From Kitasatospora sp. MAP5-34 (GTDB taxonomy: Bacteria; Actinomycetota; Actinomycetes; Streptomycetales; Streptomycetaceae), in the NCBI RefSeq assembly GCF_029894335.1, contig NZ_JARXZC010000009.1, positions 111,019-175,018 of the forward strand: a stretch of DNA of 64,000 nt. The letters run 5' to 3'. Within the stretch, counting starts at the first letter, position 1; each line of letters begins with the position of its first letter. Position numbers and translations under genes: made by a program. The notes beneath the pieces were generated by a model. It searched no databases. It was not told the origin of the DNA and saw only the letters and a list, made by a program, of their open reading frames with translations. Positions 16,723-25,634 of this stretch are shown piece by piece.

Positions 16723-17940
16723 ATGAAGAGGACGAGCGCGAGCAGGCCCCAGGATCCCGAGGACTTCTACGCCGATCACGAGGAGTACAGCCGTCAGGTG
16801 CTCTCGGACGCGGACTTCCCGGTCTACGCGGTGGACCGTGCCGAGCAGGGCGGGGGAGCGCATCGCGCCGACCCGGCGCGCGAGGCGGCTGACACGCCCC
16901 CAAATGAGCTGCCGTCGACCGGTGCGGTCGCGGGCGGTGAGGCTACGGGTGGTGAGGTCGCGGGCGACAGTGACGCGCTCGCCGAGTACGAGCTGCAGAA
17001 CGGCAGACTCGGCTGGGTCGAGGTCCGGTCCGGTGACTGGACTTCGGTCGAGGGCCCGTACGTCACCGTCCGGACCTACCGTCCCGGGGCCGAGCGCGGG
17101 GCGGCGCTGCCCGACCTGGAGGACGTGGTCGAGGACGAGCGTGACCGGGTCTACGAGCAGCTGGACATCGACGAGGGCGACGGGCCGGGCAGTGTGCGGG
17201 CCCTGCGGGAGTGGATCACCGTCGAGGGCGAACCCCGGGCCGTCCAGATCCACGAGGACTGCCGGTCCGGCGAGGGCGCGGAGCCGTCCAGGCCGGTCTG
17301 GGCCGGGCGGCTGCGGGTGGACGGCATCACCGTCACCGTGACGGGTCGTGGGGTGCCACCGGGCGGGATCGAACTGAAGAAGATCCAGGACTTCGAGCGC
17401 TACATCCTCGGACGTACCGACCTGATGCGGAAGCTGGCCGCCCAGCAGGCCCACCGGGCGGCCCTGGAGGAGCGCGAACTCCCGCCCGTGGTCGGCCTGG
17501 AGGCCCACCGCGCGGTGGTGGAGCACGCCGTCCGGGAGGCCGTCTCGATCGAGGCGCAGGTCCGGGCCCGCCGCACGCCGAGACTGCCGCGCCGCTCACG
17601 CGGAGCGGCCGGCGCGGTGCGCTGGGAGGCGGCCGTACGTCAGCAGATGCGGCTGGCCTCGGAGACCCGGGAGGAGGCGGGCGAGTCCGTCACCGCGATG
17701 GTCAACCACCTCACCCGGCTGGCGCAGAACACCGACTGGGCCGCCGCGACCCCGGAGGGTACGGCGGCGATGGAGGAGGTCATCCGCTACACCGCCTTCG
17801 CGAGCGAGGTGCCGAGCCTGCCCGCCCAGCGCGCCTGGGAGCGCTACTGGTCCGGCGGGGCTCCACGGGCGGCCTCCGCCGCGGAGGAGGCGTGGCTGAC
17901 GGCCTGGGAGCAGTGGCGGGTGGAGCGAACTCAGCACTGA
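16723..17940 (+). CDS. Conserved hypothetical protein
   Basis: About 405 residues from ATG 16723, whose ribosome site is poor. Upstream in-frame codons exist, but translation there is low-complexity Arg/Gly/Ala. The N-terminus starts with DPEDFYADHEEYSRQVL, followed by an acidic spacer and a mixed alpha/beta middle domain (RLGWVEVRSGDW to WAGRLRVDGITVTVTGRG). The C-terminus is a long helical part with basic patches, ending in a Trp-rich stretch. No membrane span or known motif is seen. It converges on the PucR gene, with 17 nt between stops. Confidence 0.65.
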   Translation: MKRTSASRPQDPEDFYADHEEYSRQVLSDADFPVYAVDRAEQGGGAHRADPAREAADTPPNELPSTGAVAGGEATGGEVAGDSDALAEYELQNGRLGWVEVRSGDWTSVEGPYVTVRTYRPGAERGAALPDLEDVVEDERDRVYEQLDIDEGDGPGSVRALREWITVEGEPRAVQIHEDCRSGEGAEPSRPVWAGRLRVDGITVTVTGRGVPPGGIELKKIQDFERYILGRTDLMRKLAAQQAHRAALEERELPPVVGLEAHRAVVEHAVREAVSIEAQVRARRTPRLPRRSRGAAGAVRWEAAVRQQMRLASETREEAGESVTAMVNHLTRLAQNTDWAAATPEGTAAMEEVIRYTAFASEVPSLPAQRAWERYWSGGAPRAASAAEEAWLTAWEQWRVERTQH

Positions 17941-17957
17941 TCCCCGCCCTGCGGGCG

Positions 17958-19580
17958 CTACGAGTCCTCGGCCGGCAGGCGGAGTTGGAGCATCGCCAGC
18001 AGGCGTTGCTGGGGCTGCGCGAGATCGATGCCGGTCAGCTGCTCCGCGCGGCGGACGCGGTAGCGCAGGGTGTTGGGGTGGATGTGCAGGGCGTCCGCCG
18101 CGACCCGGACCTCGCCCAACGCGTCCAGCCAGGCGAGGACCGACTCGGCGAGGCGGGTGCCGTGGCGGCGGTCGTACCCGGCGAGGGCCGTCAGCCGGGG
18201 GTCGCGCAGGCCGGTGCGGTCCTGGAGCAGCGCCAGCACCTCGCTGACCAGGACCTCCGCCTGGACGTCGATCAGGGCCGCCACGTCCGGGGCGACCCCG
18301 CCGCGACCCATCGCGTCGAGGATCCGGTCCGCCTGCGCCCGGGACTCCGGCACCGCCGCGAGCCCGTCCACCGTGCTGCCGATCGCCGCCCGCAGCGGAA
18401 CGCCCAGGTGCTCCTGCGCGGCCGCCACCACCTCCTGGGCCCAGCTGCGCACCGTCGCCATCGGCAGCGCGGACGGCAGCTCCGGCAGCAGGACGTACAC
18501 CCGGGAGTCGATCGCGGCCAGCAGTGCGCTGCGGTGCCGGGCGGCGGTGTGCACCGAGATCAGCCCCGTCACCTCGGCCCGGCTCAGCTCCAGGTCCGAG
18601 CCCTCGCCGGGCGCGCCCGCCGCGTACGCCAGCACCGTCGCCGGGCGGCGCAGGTCCAGTCCGAGGTGGGTGGCGAGCGACTGCGGCCCGGTGGAGCCCT
18701 CCAGCAGGCCGGTGAGCAGGGTCTGCGTCAGCCGTACGTCGGCCGACAGTTCGCGGCGCCGCCGGACCAGTTGGGCCGCCGCGACCCGGGCCGCGCCGAC
18801 GAGGGCCTGCTCGGCGAGCGGGGCGAGCGGCTGGGAGCCCTCCTGCACCCAGATGGTGCCGAGCGGCTGGGCGCCCGCCCGGATGCCGATGGCGATCCGG
18901 CGCCGGATGCCCAGCTCCGGGTGCGGTTCGATCTCGATCGCGCTGTCCAGGCTGCGCAGATGCTGGAAGATGCCCCACTCGCGGAGCTTGGAGAGCAGTG
19001 GCTCCGGGCCCTGCCAGCCCAGGATGGAGAGCCGCCGCAGGTCGTCCACCTCGTCGGAGTCCGAGGAGCGCGAGTAGGCGAGCACCCGGCTGGAGGTGTC
19101 CTCGATCGAGACGATGCCGTTGGTCAGCACGGCGACGGTCTGGGCGAGTGAGAAGAGGTCACCGGCGTTGTGCTCGGGGGTCTCGGGTGCCTCCGGTCCG
19201 GCGATGATCGCGCGGGCGAGCGAGTCGAGGTGCTCCCAGCGGGTCTCCCGGCGGACGGAGAGCAGTGCCACGCCCGCCTCGGTGGCGGCCTCCCGCAGGG
19301 CGTCCGCCTGGCCGGGGGCGTCCAGTTTCACCGCGACGGCCGCCGCCCTGGCCCGCCCGGCGGCGCGCAGCGCGGGCAGTGCGGCCCGGCCCCGGGCCCC
19401 GATCGCCAGTACCAGTTCGCCGGGGGCGGCGGTGGCCGGGTCCTCCGGGTCGAGGATCGCGACGTCGCGTACCGGTACGTCGAGACCGGCCGGCGCGGCC
19501 TGGAGTTCCACCAGCGGCTCGCCCAGCGACATCAGCAGCTGGCGCAGCGGGATGCCGCCGCCTGGGCCGGGTGTTGTCAT
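17958..19580 (-). CDS. PucR-family regulator, probable activator of proline catabolism
   Basis: A 540-aa transcription factor. The N-terminal PucR-like ligand domain covers about residues 10-130, a GAF-like central domain about 145-290, and a C-terminal helix-turn-helix the last 60 residues (DALHIHPNTLRYRVRRAEQL). It is divergent from pruA across 164 nt, the arrangement known for proline-utilisation regulators in streptomycetes, so it probably senses proline and controls pruA and the proline dehydrogenase. The ATG at 19580 is not preceded by a strong ribosome site. Confidence 0.88.
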   Translation of the reverse strand: MTTPGPGGGIPLRQLLMSLGEPLVELQAAPAGLDVPVRDVAILDPEDPATAAPGELVLAIGARGRAALPALRAAGRARAAAVAVKLDAPGQADALREAATEAGVALLSVRRETRWEHLDSLARAIIAGPEAPETPEHNAGDLFSLAQTVAVLTNGIVSIEDTSSRVLAYSRSSDSDEVDDLRRLSILGWQGPEPLLSKLREWGIFQHLRSLDSAIEIEPHPELGIRRRIAIGIRAGAQPLGTIWVQEGSQPLAPLAEQALVGAARVAAAQLVRRRRELSADVRLTQTLLTGLLEGSTGPQSLATHLGLDLRRPATVLAYAAGAPGEGSDLELSRAEVTGLISVHTAARHRSALLAAIDSRVYVLLPELPSALPMATVRSWAQEVVAAAQEHLGVPLRAAIGSTVDGLAAVPESRAQADRILDAMGRGGVAPDVAALIDVQAEVLVSEVLALLQDRTGLRDPRLTALAGYDRRHGTRLAESVLAWLDALGEVRVAADALHIHPNTLRYRVRRAEQLTGIDLAQPQQRLLAMLQLRLPAEDS

Positions 19581-19744
19581 GTCGCTCGCTCTCTGACCTG
19601 AGTGTTCGTCGGCCCGGACAACTCCGTACGGATGACTTTAGCCGCCAGGCCAAATAAGTATCCCCGTCGCCGGAGCTAGCGTTGCCCATGGCCGACCTGT
19701 GACCCGCGTCGGCCCACGCCATCAGTCGAAGGAGAGCGCGCGCC

Positions 19745-21373
19745 ATGGATGCTGTGACCCAGGTCCCCGCGCCGGTGAACGAGCCGGTCCGCAGCTACGC
19801 CCCCGGCAGCCCCGAACGGGCCCGCCTCGAGGCCAAGCTGAAGGAGCTGGGCGGCCAGGAGCCGATCCAGCTGACCATGACGATCAACGGTGAGCGGCGG
19901 ATGGGCGCCGGCACCGAGATCCACGTCGTCCAGCCGCACAACCACGCGGCCAGGCTCGGCACGCTGCGCAACGCCACCCAGGACGATGCGCGCGACGCCA
20001 TCGACGCTGCTCTGGCGGCTGCCCCCGCCTGGCAGGCGCTCTCCTTCGACTCCCGCGCCGCGATCTTCCTCAAGGCCGCCGACCTGCTGGCCGGCCCCTG
20101 GCGCGAGACGCTGGCCGCCGCCACCATGCTCGGCCAGTCCAAGACGGCCCAGCAGGCGGAGATCGACTCCTCCTGCGAGCTGATCGACTTCCTGCGCTTC
20201 AACGTGCACTTCGCCCGGCAGATCATCGCCGAGCAGCCGATCTCCTCCGAGGGTGTCTGGAACCGCACGGACCACCGCGCGCTGGAGGGCTTCGTCTACG
20301 CGATCACGCCCTTCAACTTCACCGCCATCGCGGGCAACCTGCCCACCGCCCCGGCGCTGATGGGCAACGTGGTGCTGTGGAAGCCGTCCCCGACCCAGCA
20401 GTTCGCCGCGCACGTGCTGATGCAGATCTTCGAGGCGGCCGGTCTGCCCAAGGGCGTCATCAACATGCTGACGGGTGACGGCCTCGCCGTCTCCGAGGTC
20501 GCCCTGACCCACCGCGACCTGGCCGGCATCCACTTCACCGGCTCGACCGCGACCTTCCAGCACCTGTGGCGCGAGGTCGGCACCAACATCTCCGGCTACC
20601 GCACCTACCCGCGGATCGTCGGTGAGACCGGCGGCAAGGACTTCCTGGTCGCCCACCCGTCCGCCGACCCGGCCGTGCTGAAGACCGCGATGACCCGTGG
20701 CGCCTTCGAGTTCCAGGGCCAGAAGTGTTCGGCGCTCTCCCGCGCGTACGTCCCGGCCTCGATCTGGGCCGAGATCAAGGGCGACTTCCGCGACGAGGTC
20801 GAGTGGATCACCATGGGTGACGTCAACGACCTGACGAACTTCATGAGCGCCGTCATCGACGACCGTTCGTTCGCCAAGAACAAGGCCGCGATCGACCGTG
20901 CCAAGGCCGACCCCAAGGTCGAGATCCTGGCCGGCGGCACGTACGACGACTCGGTCGGCTACTTCGTCCGCCCGACCGTGCTGGTCTGCGAGGACCCGGC
21001 GGCCGAGTACTTCCGCGACGAGTACTTCGGTCCGATCCTCTCGGTGCACGTCTACGAGGACGACAAGTACGACGAGATGCTCGACCAGATGGAGTCGGTG
21101 GCGCCCTACGGCCTGACCGGCGCGATCATCGCCCAGGACCGTGAGGCCATCCAGCACGCGATGCTCAAGCTGCGCAACGCGGCCGGCAACTTCTACATCA
21201 ACGACAAGCCGACCGGCGCCGTCGTCGGCCAGCAGCCCTTCGGCGGCGCCCGGGCCTCCGGCACCAACGACAAGGCCGGCGCCAAGCAGAACCTGACGCG
21301 CTGGACGTCGACCCGCTCCATCAAGGAGACGTTCGTCCCGCCGACGGACTACCGCTACCCGCACATGGGCTGA
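19745..21373 (+). CDS. pruA: L-glutamate gamma-semialdehyde dehydrogenase
   Basis: A 542-aa NAD-dependent enzyme, second step of proline degradation, oxidising glutamate semialdehyde (P5C) to glutamate. The ALDH motifs are present: NFTAIAGNLPTAP, the NAD loop IHFTGSTATFQ, general base Glu294 in VGETGGKD and nucleophile Cys328 in FQGQKCSALSRAY. ATG 19745 follows GGAGAG. The proline dehydrogenase is the next gene but is separated by a T-tailed terminator. Confidence 0.96.
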   Translation: MDAVTQVPAPVNEPVRSYAPGSPERARLEAKLKELGGQEPIQLTMTINGERRMGAGTEIHVVQPHNHAARLGTLRNATQDDARDAIDAALAAAPAWQALSFDSRAAIFLKAADLLAGPWRETLAAATMLGQSKTAQQAEIDSSCELIDFLRFNVHFARQIIAEQPISSEGVWNRTDHRALEGFVYAITPFNFTAIAGNLPTAPALMGNVVLWKPSPTQQFAAHVLMQIFEAAGLPKGVINMLTGDGLAVSEVALTHRDLAGIHFTGSTATFQHLWREVGTNISGYRTYPRIVGETGGKDFLVAHPSADPAVLKTAMTRGAFEFQGQKCSALSRAYVPASIWAEIKGDFRDEVEWITMGDVNDLTNFMSAVIDDRSFAKNKAAIDRAKADPKVEILAGGTYDDSVGYFVRPTVLVCEDPAAEYFRDEYFGPILSVHVYEDDKYDEMLDQMESVAPYGLTGAIIAQDREAIQHAMLKLRNAAGNFYINDKPTGAVVGQQPFGGARASGTNDKAGAKQNLTRWTSTRSIKETFVPPTDYRYPHMG

Positions 21374-21390
21374 CCCTGCCCTGTGCTACC

Positions 21391-21428
21391 AGGGGCGGCG
21401 GCCAACCCTCACCCGCCGCCCCTTTTTT
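21391..21428 (+). terminator. Canonical rho-independent terminator between pruA and proline dehydrogenase
   Basis: An 11-bp perfect G+C stem (21391-21401 with 21413-21423) is followed by six T residues. T-tailed terminators are uncommon in this genome type. Here it stands inside an expected two-gene operon, so it probably lowers, or conditionally blocks, read-through into the proline dehydrogenase gene. Confidence 0.88.
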
Positions 21429-21460
21429 CTGCCACTCTTGAAGAAAGCCCAGGAGTACCG

Positions 21461-22390
21461 ATGCTCCGTTCCGCCCTCCTCGCCGCCTCCCGCTCCCCCC
21501 AGGTGCGCACCGTCGTCGAGAAGTTCCCGCCGACCCACGCGATAGTCGAGCGCTTCGTCGCCGGTGAGCGTCTCGACCAGGGCATCACCGCCACGGACGA
21601 GCTGGTCGGCACCGGCCGCAAGGTCACCCTCGACCACCTCGGCGAGGACACCAAGGACGCCGCGCAGGCCGCCGGCACCGCCGAGGCGTACGAGCACCTG
21701 CTCGCCGCGCTCAAGGAGACCGGCCTGGCCGCCGACGCCGAGGTGTCGGTCAAGCTCTCGGCGGTGGGTCAGTTCCTGCCCGTCGACGGCGAGAAGATCG
21801 CGTTGGAGAACGCCCGGCGGATCTGCGAGGCGGCGGCGGACGCCGGCACCACGGTCACCCTGGACATGGAGGACCACACCACCACGGACTCCACCCTCTC
21901 GATCGCCCGCGAGCTGCGCGCCGACTTCCCGTGGCTGGGCGTCGTACTGCAGGCGTACCTGCGGCGCACCGAGGAGGACTGCCGCGAGTTCTCGGCGGCC
22001 GGGTCGCGGGTGCGGCTCTGCAAGGGCGCCTACAAGGAGCCCGAGTCGGTCGCCTTCCAGGGCAAGCGCGACGTCGACCTCGCGTACGTCCGGGCGCTCA
22101 AGGTGCTGATGGGCGGCGAGGGTTACCCGATGATCGCCTCGCACGACCCGAACATGATCAAGATCGCCGGTCAGCTGGCCGAGTGGAACGGTCGCTCGCG
22201 CGACAGCTTCGAGTACCAGATGCTCTACGGCATCCGCCCGGAGGAGCAGCTGCGCCTCGCCGAGGCCGGCAACACCATGCGGGTGTACCTGCCGTACGGC
22301 CAGGAGTGGTACGGCTACTTCATGCGCCGCCTCGCGGAGCGTCCGGCCAACCTGACGTTCTTCCTGCGCGCGATGGCCACCCGGGGCTGA
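21461..22390 (+). CDS. Proline dehydrogenase (monofunctional)
   Basis: A 309-aa FAD enzyme with a TIM-barrel fold that oxidises L-proline to pyrroline-5-carboxylate. Visible motifs are VTLDMEDHTTTDSTL, the YLRRTEEDC segment, RLCKGAYKEPESVAF, IASHDPNMIKIA and the C-terminal RVYLPYGQEWYGYFMRRLAERP. The size is that of short Gram-positive ProDH enzymes, not the fused PutA. ATG 21461 has AGGAG 5 nt upstream, which rejects a longer frame running through the terminator. Confidence 0.95.
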   Translation: MLRSALLAASRSPQVRTVVEKFPPTHAIVERFVAGERLDQGITATDELVGTGRKVTLDHLGEDTKDAAQAAGTAEAYEHLLAALKETGLAADAEVSVKLSAVGQFLPVDGEKIALENARRICEAAADAGTTVTLDMEDHTTTDSTLSIARELRADFPWLGVVLQAYLRRTEEDCREFSAAGSRVRLCKGAYKEPESVAFQGKRDVDLAYVRALKVLMGGEGYPMIASHDPNMIKIAGQLAEWNGRSRDSFEYQMLYGIRPEEQLRLAEAGNTMRVYLPYGQEWYGYFMRRLAERPANLTFFLRAMATRG

Positions 22391-22409
22391 CGGTTCGTTT
22401 CGGCGCGTT

Positions 22410-22453
22410 CCGAAGGGGGCGAGGTGCACTTCGGTGCACCTCGCCCCCTTCGG
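22410..22453. terminator. Terminator with TTCG tetraloop, 20-bp stem
   Basis: Arms 22410-22429 and 22434-22453 are exact complements closed by TTCG. It ends the proline genes and may also serve the convergent small operon. Confidence 0.92.
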
Positions 22454-22475
22454 GGTCGGTGGCCGGGTGGTCGCC

Positions 22476-22682
22476 TCATCCGCGTGACGCCTGCCAGTCG
22501 TGGAGGCCGCCCGGGGCGTCGTCCGGCGGGATCAACTCACCGACCCTCAGGGTTCGTTCCCGGCCGCCACGGAGCGGCGAGACGTACACGCGCTCCTCAC
22601 GGAAGTCGATCACCTTGACGGCATCCCCGGTGGACCGCAGGTAGGCGGTCTGCCCTGCGGCCGGAACCCACACGGCGGTCAC
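22476..22682 (-). CDS. Small unknown protein, third gene of a coupled operon
   Basis: A 68-aa protein from GTG 22682, which overlaps the preceding stop as GTGA. The sequence is beta-rich and charged (TAVWVPAAGQTAYLRSTGDA, RVYVSPLRGGRERTLRVGE) and resembles a small barrel-like domain. No signal or membrane span is seen. The GC3-rich codon use and exact coupling support a real gene. I do not recognise it. Confidence 0.7.
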   Translation of the reverse strand: MTAVWVPAAGQTAYLRSTGDAVKVIDFREERVYVSPLRGGRERTLRVGELIPPDDAPGGLHDWQASRG

Positions 22683-23158
22683 CTCGGGACCTCCACCCGG
22701 ACAGCGTGCAAGCGGCCGTCCATGGCGAATGACAGGACCAGGCACCTGTCACGCTCCAGGAAGGTGCTCACCCGCTCCTCGGCCCCCGGGGTGTCGAAGA
22801 AGTACCGGTAGGCCTCGTACTGCGTCCACCCGAGCGGCAGGGCGCGCAGTACCTCCCAGAGGGCGCCGATGGCTTGTGGGGGCGGGGCGGTGAGCGGGTC
22901 CAGGATGCCGTCGATGCTCACCGTGACGGCGGGCCGCTGACTGCGGTTCACCGCTCCCCGCGCGACCGGCGCGGGCCGGCCGTTGGAGATCTGACTGATG
23001 ATCCAGCGTTCGGCGCTGAAATCCATCGTGAAGAGTTCCAACTGCCCGTCACTTCCGAGGACCAGCTCGCCGGTCGCCTTGTCGCGGATCGCGTACATGC
23101 CCGGCTGCCGGCCGACGGGGGGCTGTCGCTCGACCGTGTACCGCTCGCGGGGGTTCAC
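22679..23158 (-). CDS. Unknown protein, second gene of a coupled operon
   Basis: A 159-aa soluble protein from GTG 23158 (GTGA overlap with the upstream stop). The first half contains GMYAIRDKATGELVLGSDGQ and FSAERWIISQISNGRP. The second half contains IGALWEVLRALPLGWTQYEAYRYFFDTPGAEERVS, read as two segments. It is coupled at both ends. A role with the neighbouring XRE regulator is possible but not shown. Confidence 0.72.
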   Translation of the reverse strand: MNPRERYTVERQPPVGRQPGMYAIRDKATGELVLGSDGQLELFTMDFSAERWIISQISNGRPAPVARGAVNRSQRPAVTVSIDGILDPLTAPPPQAIGALWEVLRALPLGWTQYEAYRYFFDTPGAEERVSTFLERDRCLVLSFAMDGRLHAVRVEVPR

Positions 23159-23562
23159 CGGACCACCAGGCAGGGTGTGCAGACCACACTGACCGTGGTG
23201 CTGACGACCCCGTCCGCGACCCTCGTGGTGATGGCCGGACCAGGATGAAGGGGGGCCTCCGTGGACCCGCACCGCAGGCAGGCCAGCCCTTCCATCTGCT
23301 CGGCGGTGACCAAGACCTGACGGGCTTCCTCGTCAGAGGTCCGGGAATCGGCCCAGGCGCTCGCGTACAGCTTCGGCTGGCGGCCGGTGTCCCAGATCCC
23401 CGGCCCGGGAGTGTGGCGGGTGGATGCGTCGAGCAGTGAGAGCACTGCGAGGCCGGTGGTCTGGGGTACGACTACCGCGTCCCGGTGCTCTCCGGCGGCG
23501 ACGGCGAGCACGGTTCCGTCCGGGGGCATCCAGGTGGGGATGCACCGTTCCTTCATCGTCAT
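23155..23562 (-). CDS. Unknown protein with paired CxxC motifs, first gene of a coupled operon
   Basis: A 135-aa protein. The C-terminal third carries CLRC and, about 35 residues later, CTPC just before the end, arranged like a zinc ribbon. The N-terminal part is beta-rich (DGTVLAVAAGEHRDAVVV). ATG 23562 follows AGGA by about 8 nt; a second in-frame ATG lies at 23556. It leads a three-gene unit whose promoter region holds a long inverted repeat. Function unknown. Confidence 0.72.
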   Translation of the reverse strand: MTMKERCIPTWMPPDGTVLAVAAGEHRDAVVVPQTTGLAVLSLLDASTRHTPGPGIWDTGRQPKLYASAWADSRTSDEEARQVLVTAEQMEGLACLRCGSTEAPLHPGPAITTRVADGVVSTTVSVVCTPCLVVR

Positions 23563-23563
23563 G

Positions 23564-23611
23564 GATCGTTCCTGTCATGGGGGAGCCCGGCATGACTAGA
23601 TTGGAACGATC
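23564..23611. promoter_or_regulatory. Interrupted long inverted repeat, candidate operator
   Basis: GATCGTTCC (23564-23572) pairs exactly with GGAACGATC (23603-23611). Inside it GTCATG (23574-23579) pairs with CATGAC (23591-23596). It begins 2 nt upstream of the three-gene operon's start codon and lies between that operon and the XRE gene, so it may be an operator or a leader structure. Confidence 0.5.
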
Positions 23612-23622
23612 AGCGGCCGTGA

Positions 23623-23644
23623 ACTATCGCTGTGCTGCGATAGT
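23623..23644. terminator. Small hairpin at the end of the XRE gene
   Basis: ACTATCGC and GCGATAGT (8 bp, 6-nt loop) touch the stop codon of the minus-strand regulator. It probably ends that transcript. Confidence 0.6.
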
Positions 23645-24828
23645 CACATTCCCACCCATGCGGCGTAACCGGCGATGCTCTCTCCTACGCTCCGCTGGGC
23701 CCGAACGAGTCCGGCCAGGGTCTCGCGCACCACTGGGCTGTGTCGGGCTTGCTGAGGTGCGAGGCGGCGCGCGGCGAGGAGGTTGCGGAACGCCGCGCCG
23801 GTGCTGCCTGTCCACAGTTGGGCACGTGCGATATCGGCGTGGTGGCGTGCGGCCCGGGAGACTGGCCAGTCCGCTGGTATCCGGATGCGCCGGGCAACTT
23901 GCAGGGCTTCGGCGTACAGCGTTTGGTCGATCAGCGCGGATGTGTAGTGCACCTCTACGTTCGTCGGCCCGAAGGTGAGCCAGCGTTCGCGGTGAATCTC
24001 GCCGGTGGAATCGGCGATCCTGCGGGCCTGGCCGATGTAATCCTCGGTGGTGTCGCGGTCCTGCGCGCGGGCGGCGAGGACTGCGGCACCGAGGATGAGC
24101 TGCCCGGTGACCGCCGCACGCGCCGGCCCAGGCTGGGCGAGTTCAGCGGTGCGGCGCCCTGCTTCGGCGATGCGAATCCCCGTGCGGTACTGCCCGGAGC
24201 GCAAGTAGGCGAGCGAGCGGAGGTACTGGCGAATGCCGGCGGCGACGGGGTCGGAAGCGCGTTCGGCAGCCCACGCCATGCGGTCGAGTGCAATGGACGC
24301 GAGATCGAAGAAGCCGAGCTTGGTGGCGATGTCATAGGCGCTGCGGTAGGTGGTGGCGAGTGCGGACCAGAGCCGGTGGTCGGCTGTGGTGTGGGCGGCG
24401 GTCGTTGTTTCGACGATGAGGGCCGGGAGTTCGGTTGCGGCGGTGCGGAGGTCGGCGGCGCGGATGAGGCCGCAGATCCGGTCTGCGTGGGCGATGAGCC
24501 GGGAGAGGGCGCGGGGAGCCAGGTCGGGGTCTGCGCCGAGGTCGAAAATGTCGAGGGCTTCCCGGATGGGTTGGATGAGACCGTCGAGCTGGTCTTCGCG
24601 GAGCTCTTCGAGGTAGGGCTGTCCGGTGAGGTCTGCGACGGGCACGGACAGGGCGCGGGCGATGGCGGCGAGGACGACATCGCTGGGTTGACGGACGCCT
24701 TGCTCAATCTGGAAGAGGTAGCTGTACCCGACTCCGGCGGCGAGGGCGAGGCCGCGTTGGGTGAGGTGCCGGAGTTTGCGTGCGGTGGCGATGCGGGCGC
24801 CGACGGTGTCAGGGTCGCGGTTGGGCAT
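23644..24828 (-). CDS. XRE-family regulator with TPR-like C-terminal domain
   Basis: A 394-aa regulator. The helix-turn-helix is at about residues 8-62 (RIATARKLRHLTQRGLALAA, then YLFQIEQGVRQPSDVVLAAI). The remaining 300 residues are antiparallel helices with TPR-like spacing, the plan of streptomycete peptide- or ligand-responsive XRE regulators. It diverges from the flavoprotein gene and lies upstream of, and in line with, the coupled three-gene operon. Codon use is more relaxed than in the core genes. Confidence 0.87.
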   Translation of the reverse strand: MPNRDPDTVGARIATARKLRHLTQRGLALAAGVGYSYLFQIEQGVRQPSDVVLAAIARALSVPVADLTGQPYLEELREDQLDGLIQPIREALDIFDLGADPDLAPRALSRLIAHADRICGLIRAADLRTAATELPALIVETTTAAHTTADHRLWSALATTYRSAYDIATKLGFFDLASIALDRMAWAAERASDPVAAGIRQYLRSLAYLRSGQYRTGIRIAEAGRRTAELAQPGPARAAVTGQLILGAAVLAARAQDRDTTEDYIGQARRIADSTGEIHRERWLTFGPTNVEVHYTSALIDQTLYAEALQVARRIRIPADWPVSRAARHHADIARAQLWTGSTGAAFRNLLAARRLAPQQARHSPVVRETLAGLVRAQRSVGESIAGYAAWVGM

Positions 24829-24938
24829 CGGAACTCCATGGTCAGGCTGGGATTCTGACGATACATCTGGGCAGCGAGGCCGACGGCGGATCGTCGATGA
24901 AGTTGCTGCTGCCTGGGTGTGCGCTGTTGCATGGCGGC

Positions 24939-25472
24939 ATGCCGAATCGTGTCCTGTATCTGCTGGGGTCCGCCGCGCCGCCTGTGCTGGGCGTGGGGAG
25001 TGTTGTCGAATCCGCCCAGGGCCGGGGGTGGGAGGTGTGCCTCGGGTTGACGCCGACAGCGGCCGATTGGCTGGAGGACGATCTCGGTGCGCTGGCGGAG
25101 CTGACCGGGTATCCGGTGAAGAGCCGGCATCGTCGGCCTGGGGATGTTGATCAGTGGCCTCCGGCAGATGCGGCGCTGCTTGCCCCGGCGACGTTCAACA
25201 CGCTGAACTCGTGGGCGCTCGGGTTGACCAGTACTTGGGTTGTGGGTTTTGCGGCGGAGGCGATCGGCAAGGGCATCCCGCTGGTGACGATGCCGTGTGT
25301 GAACTCGGCGTTCCTGGCGCATCCACAGCTCGACCGGAGTGTCGAGGTGTTGCGGGGAGCCGGCGTTCGAGTGCTTCTCGGGGAGGGTGGGTTCGTTCCG
25401 AACCGTCCGGGTGAAGGGCGCCCGAACGCCTATCCGTGGGATGTGGCGTTGGACGAGGTGGAGCGGGTCTGA
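24939..25472 (+). CDS. Flavoprotein of the HFCD (decarboxylase-like) family
   Basis: A 177-aa FMN-binding-type protein, starting VLYLLGSAAPP like other homo-oligomeric flavin-containing Cys decarboxylases. It contains ALLAPATFNTLNSWALGLT (the flavin-contacting PxTxNT-like segment), GKGIPLVTMPCVN and the C-terminal GVRVLLGEGGF. Members decarboxylate cysteine-type substrates, but many streptomycete copies beside XRE regulators have no known substrate. ATG 24939 gives the canonical N-terminus; ATG 24897 is an in-frame alternative. Confidence 0.82.
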   Translation: MPNRVLYLLGSAAPPVLGVGSVVESAQGRGWEVCLGLTPTAADWLEDDLGALAELTGYPVKSRHRRPGDVDQWPPADAALLAPATFNTLNSWALGLTSTWVVGFAAEAIGKGIPLVTMPCVNSAFLAHPQLDRSVEVLRGAGVRVLLGEGGFVPNRPGEGRPNAYPWDVALDEVERV

Positions 25473-25634
25473 CGCCGGCAGCGACGGGGTGGGAGCCCGC
25501 ATGTGGAGAGCGATCCGGCGGCGGCGCGGCGGCGGGGTCTCGTGGGCCTGGGTGCGGTGGCGATGGCGTTTTGAAGGGCACGGCAGTGGTGCCTCTCCCA
25601 ATTCCGTGCCTGCTCCGGGGAACGGTACTGGGCG

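Noticed and set aside
23564..23611. Inverted repeat considered as a terminator for the XRE gene
   Set aside because: A separate hairpin at 23623-23644 lies directly at that stop; the larger repeat sits at the operon's start codon, so a regulatory role is more likely.
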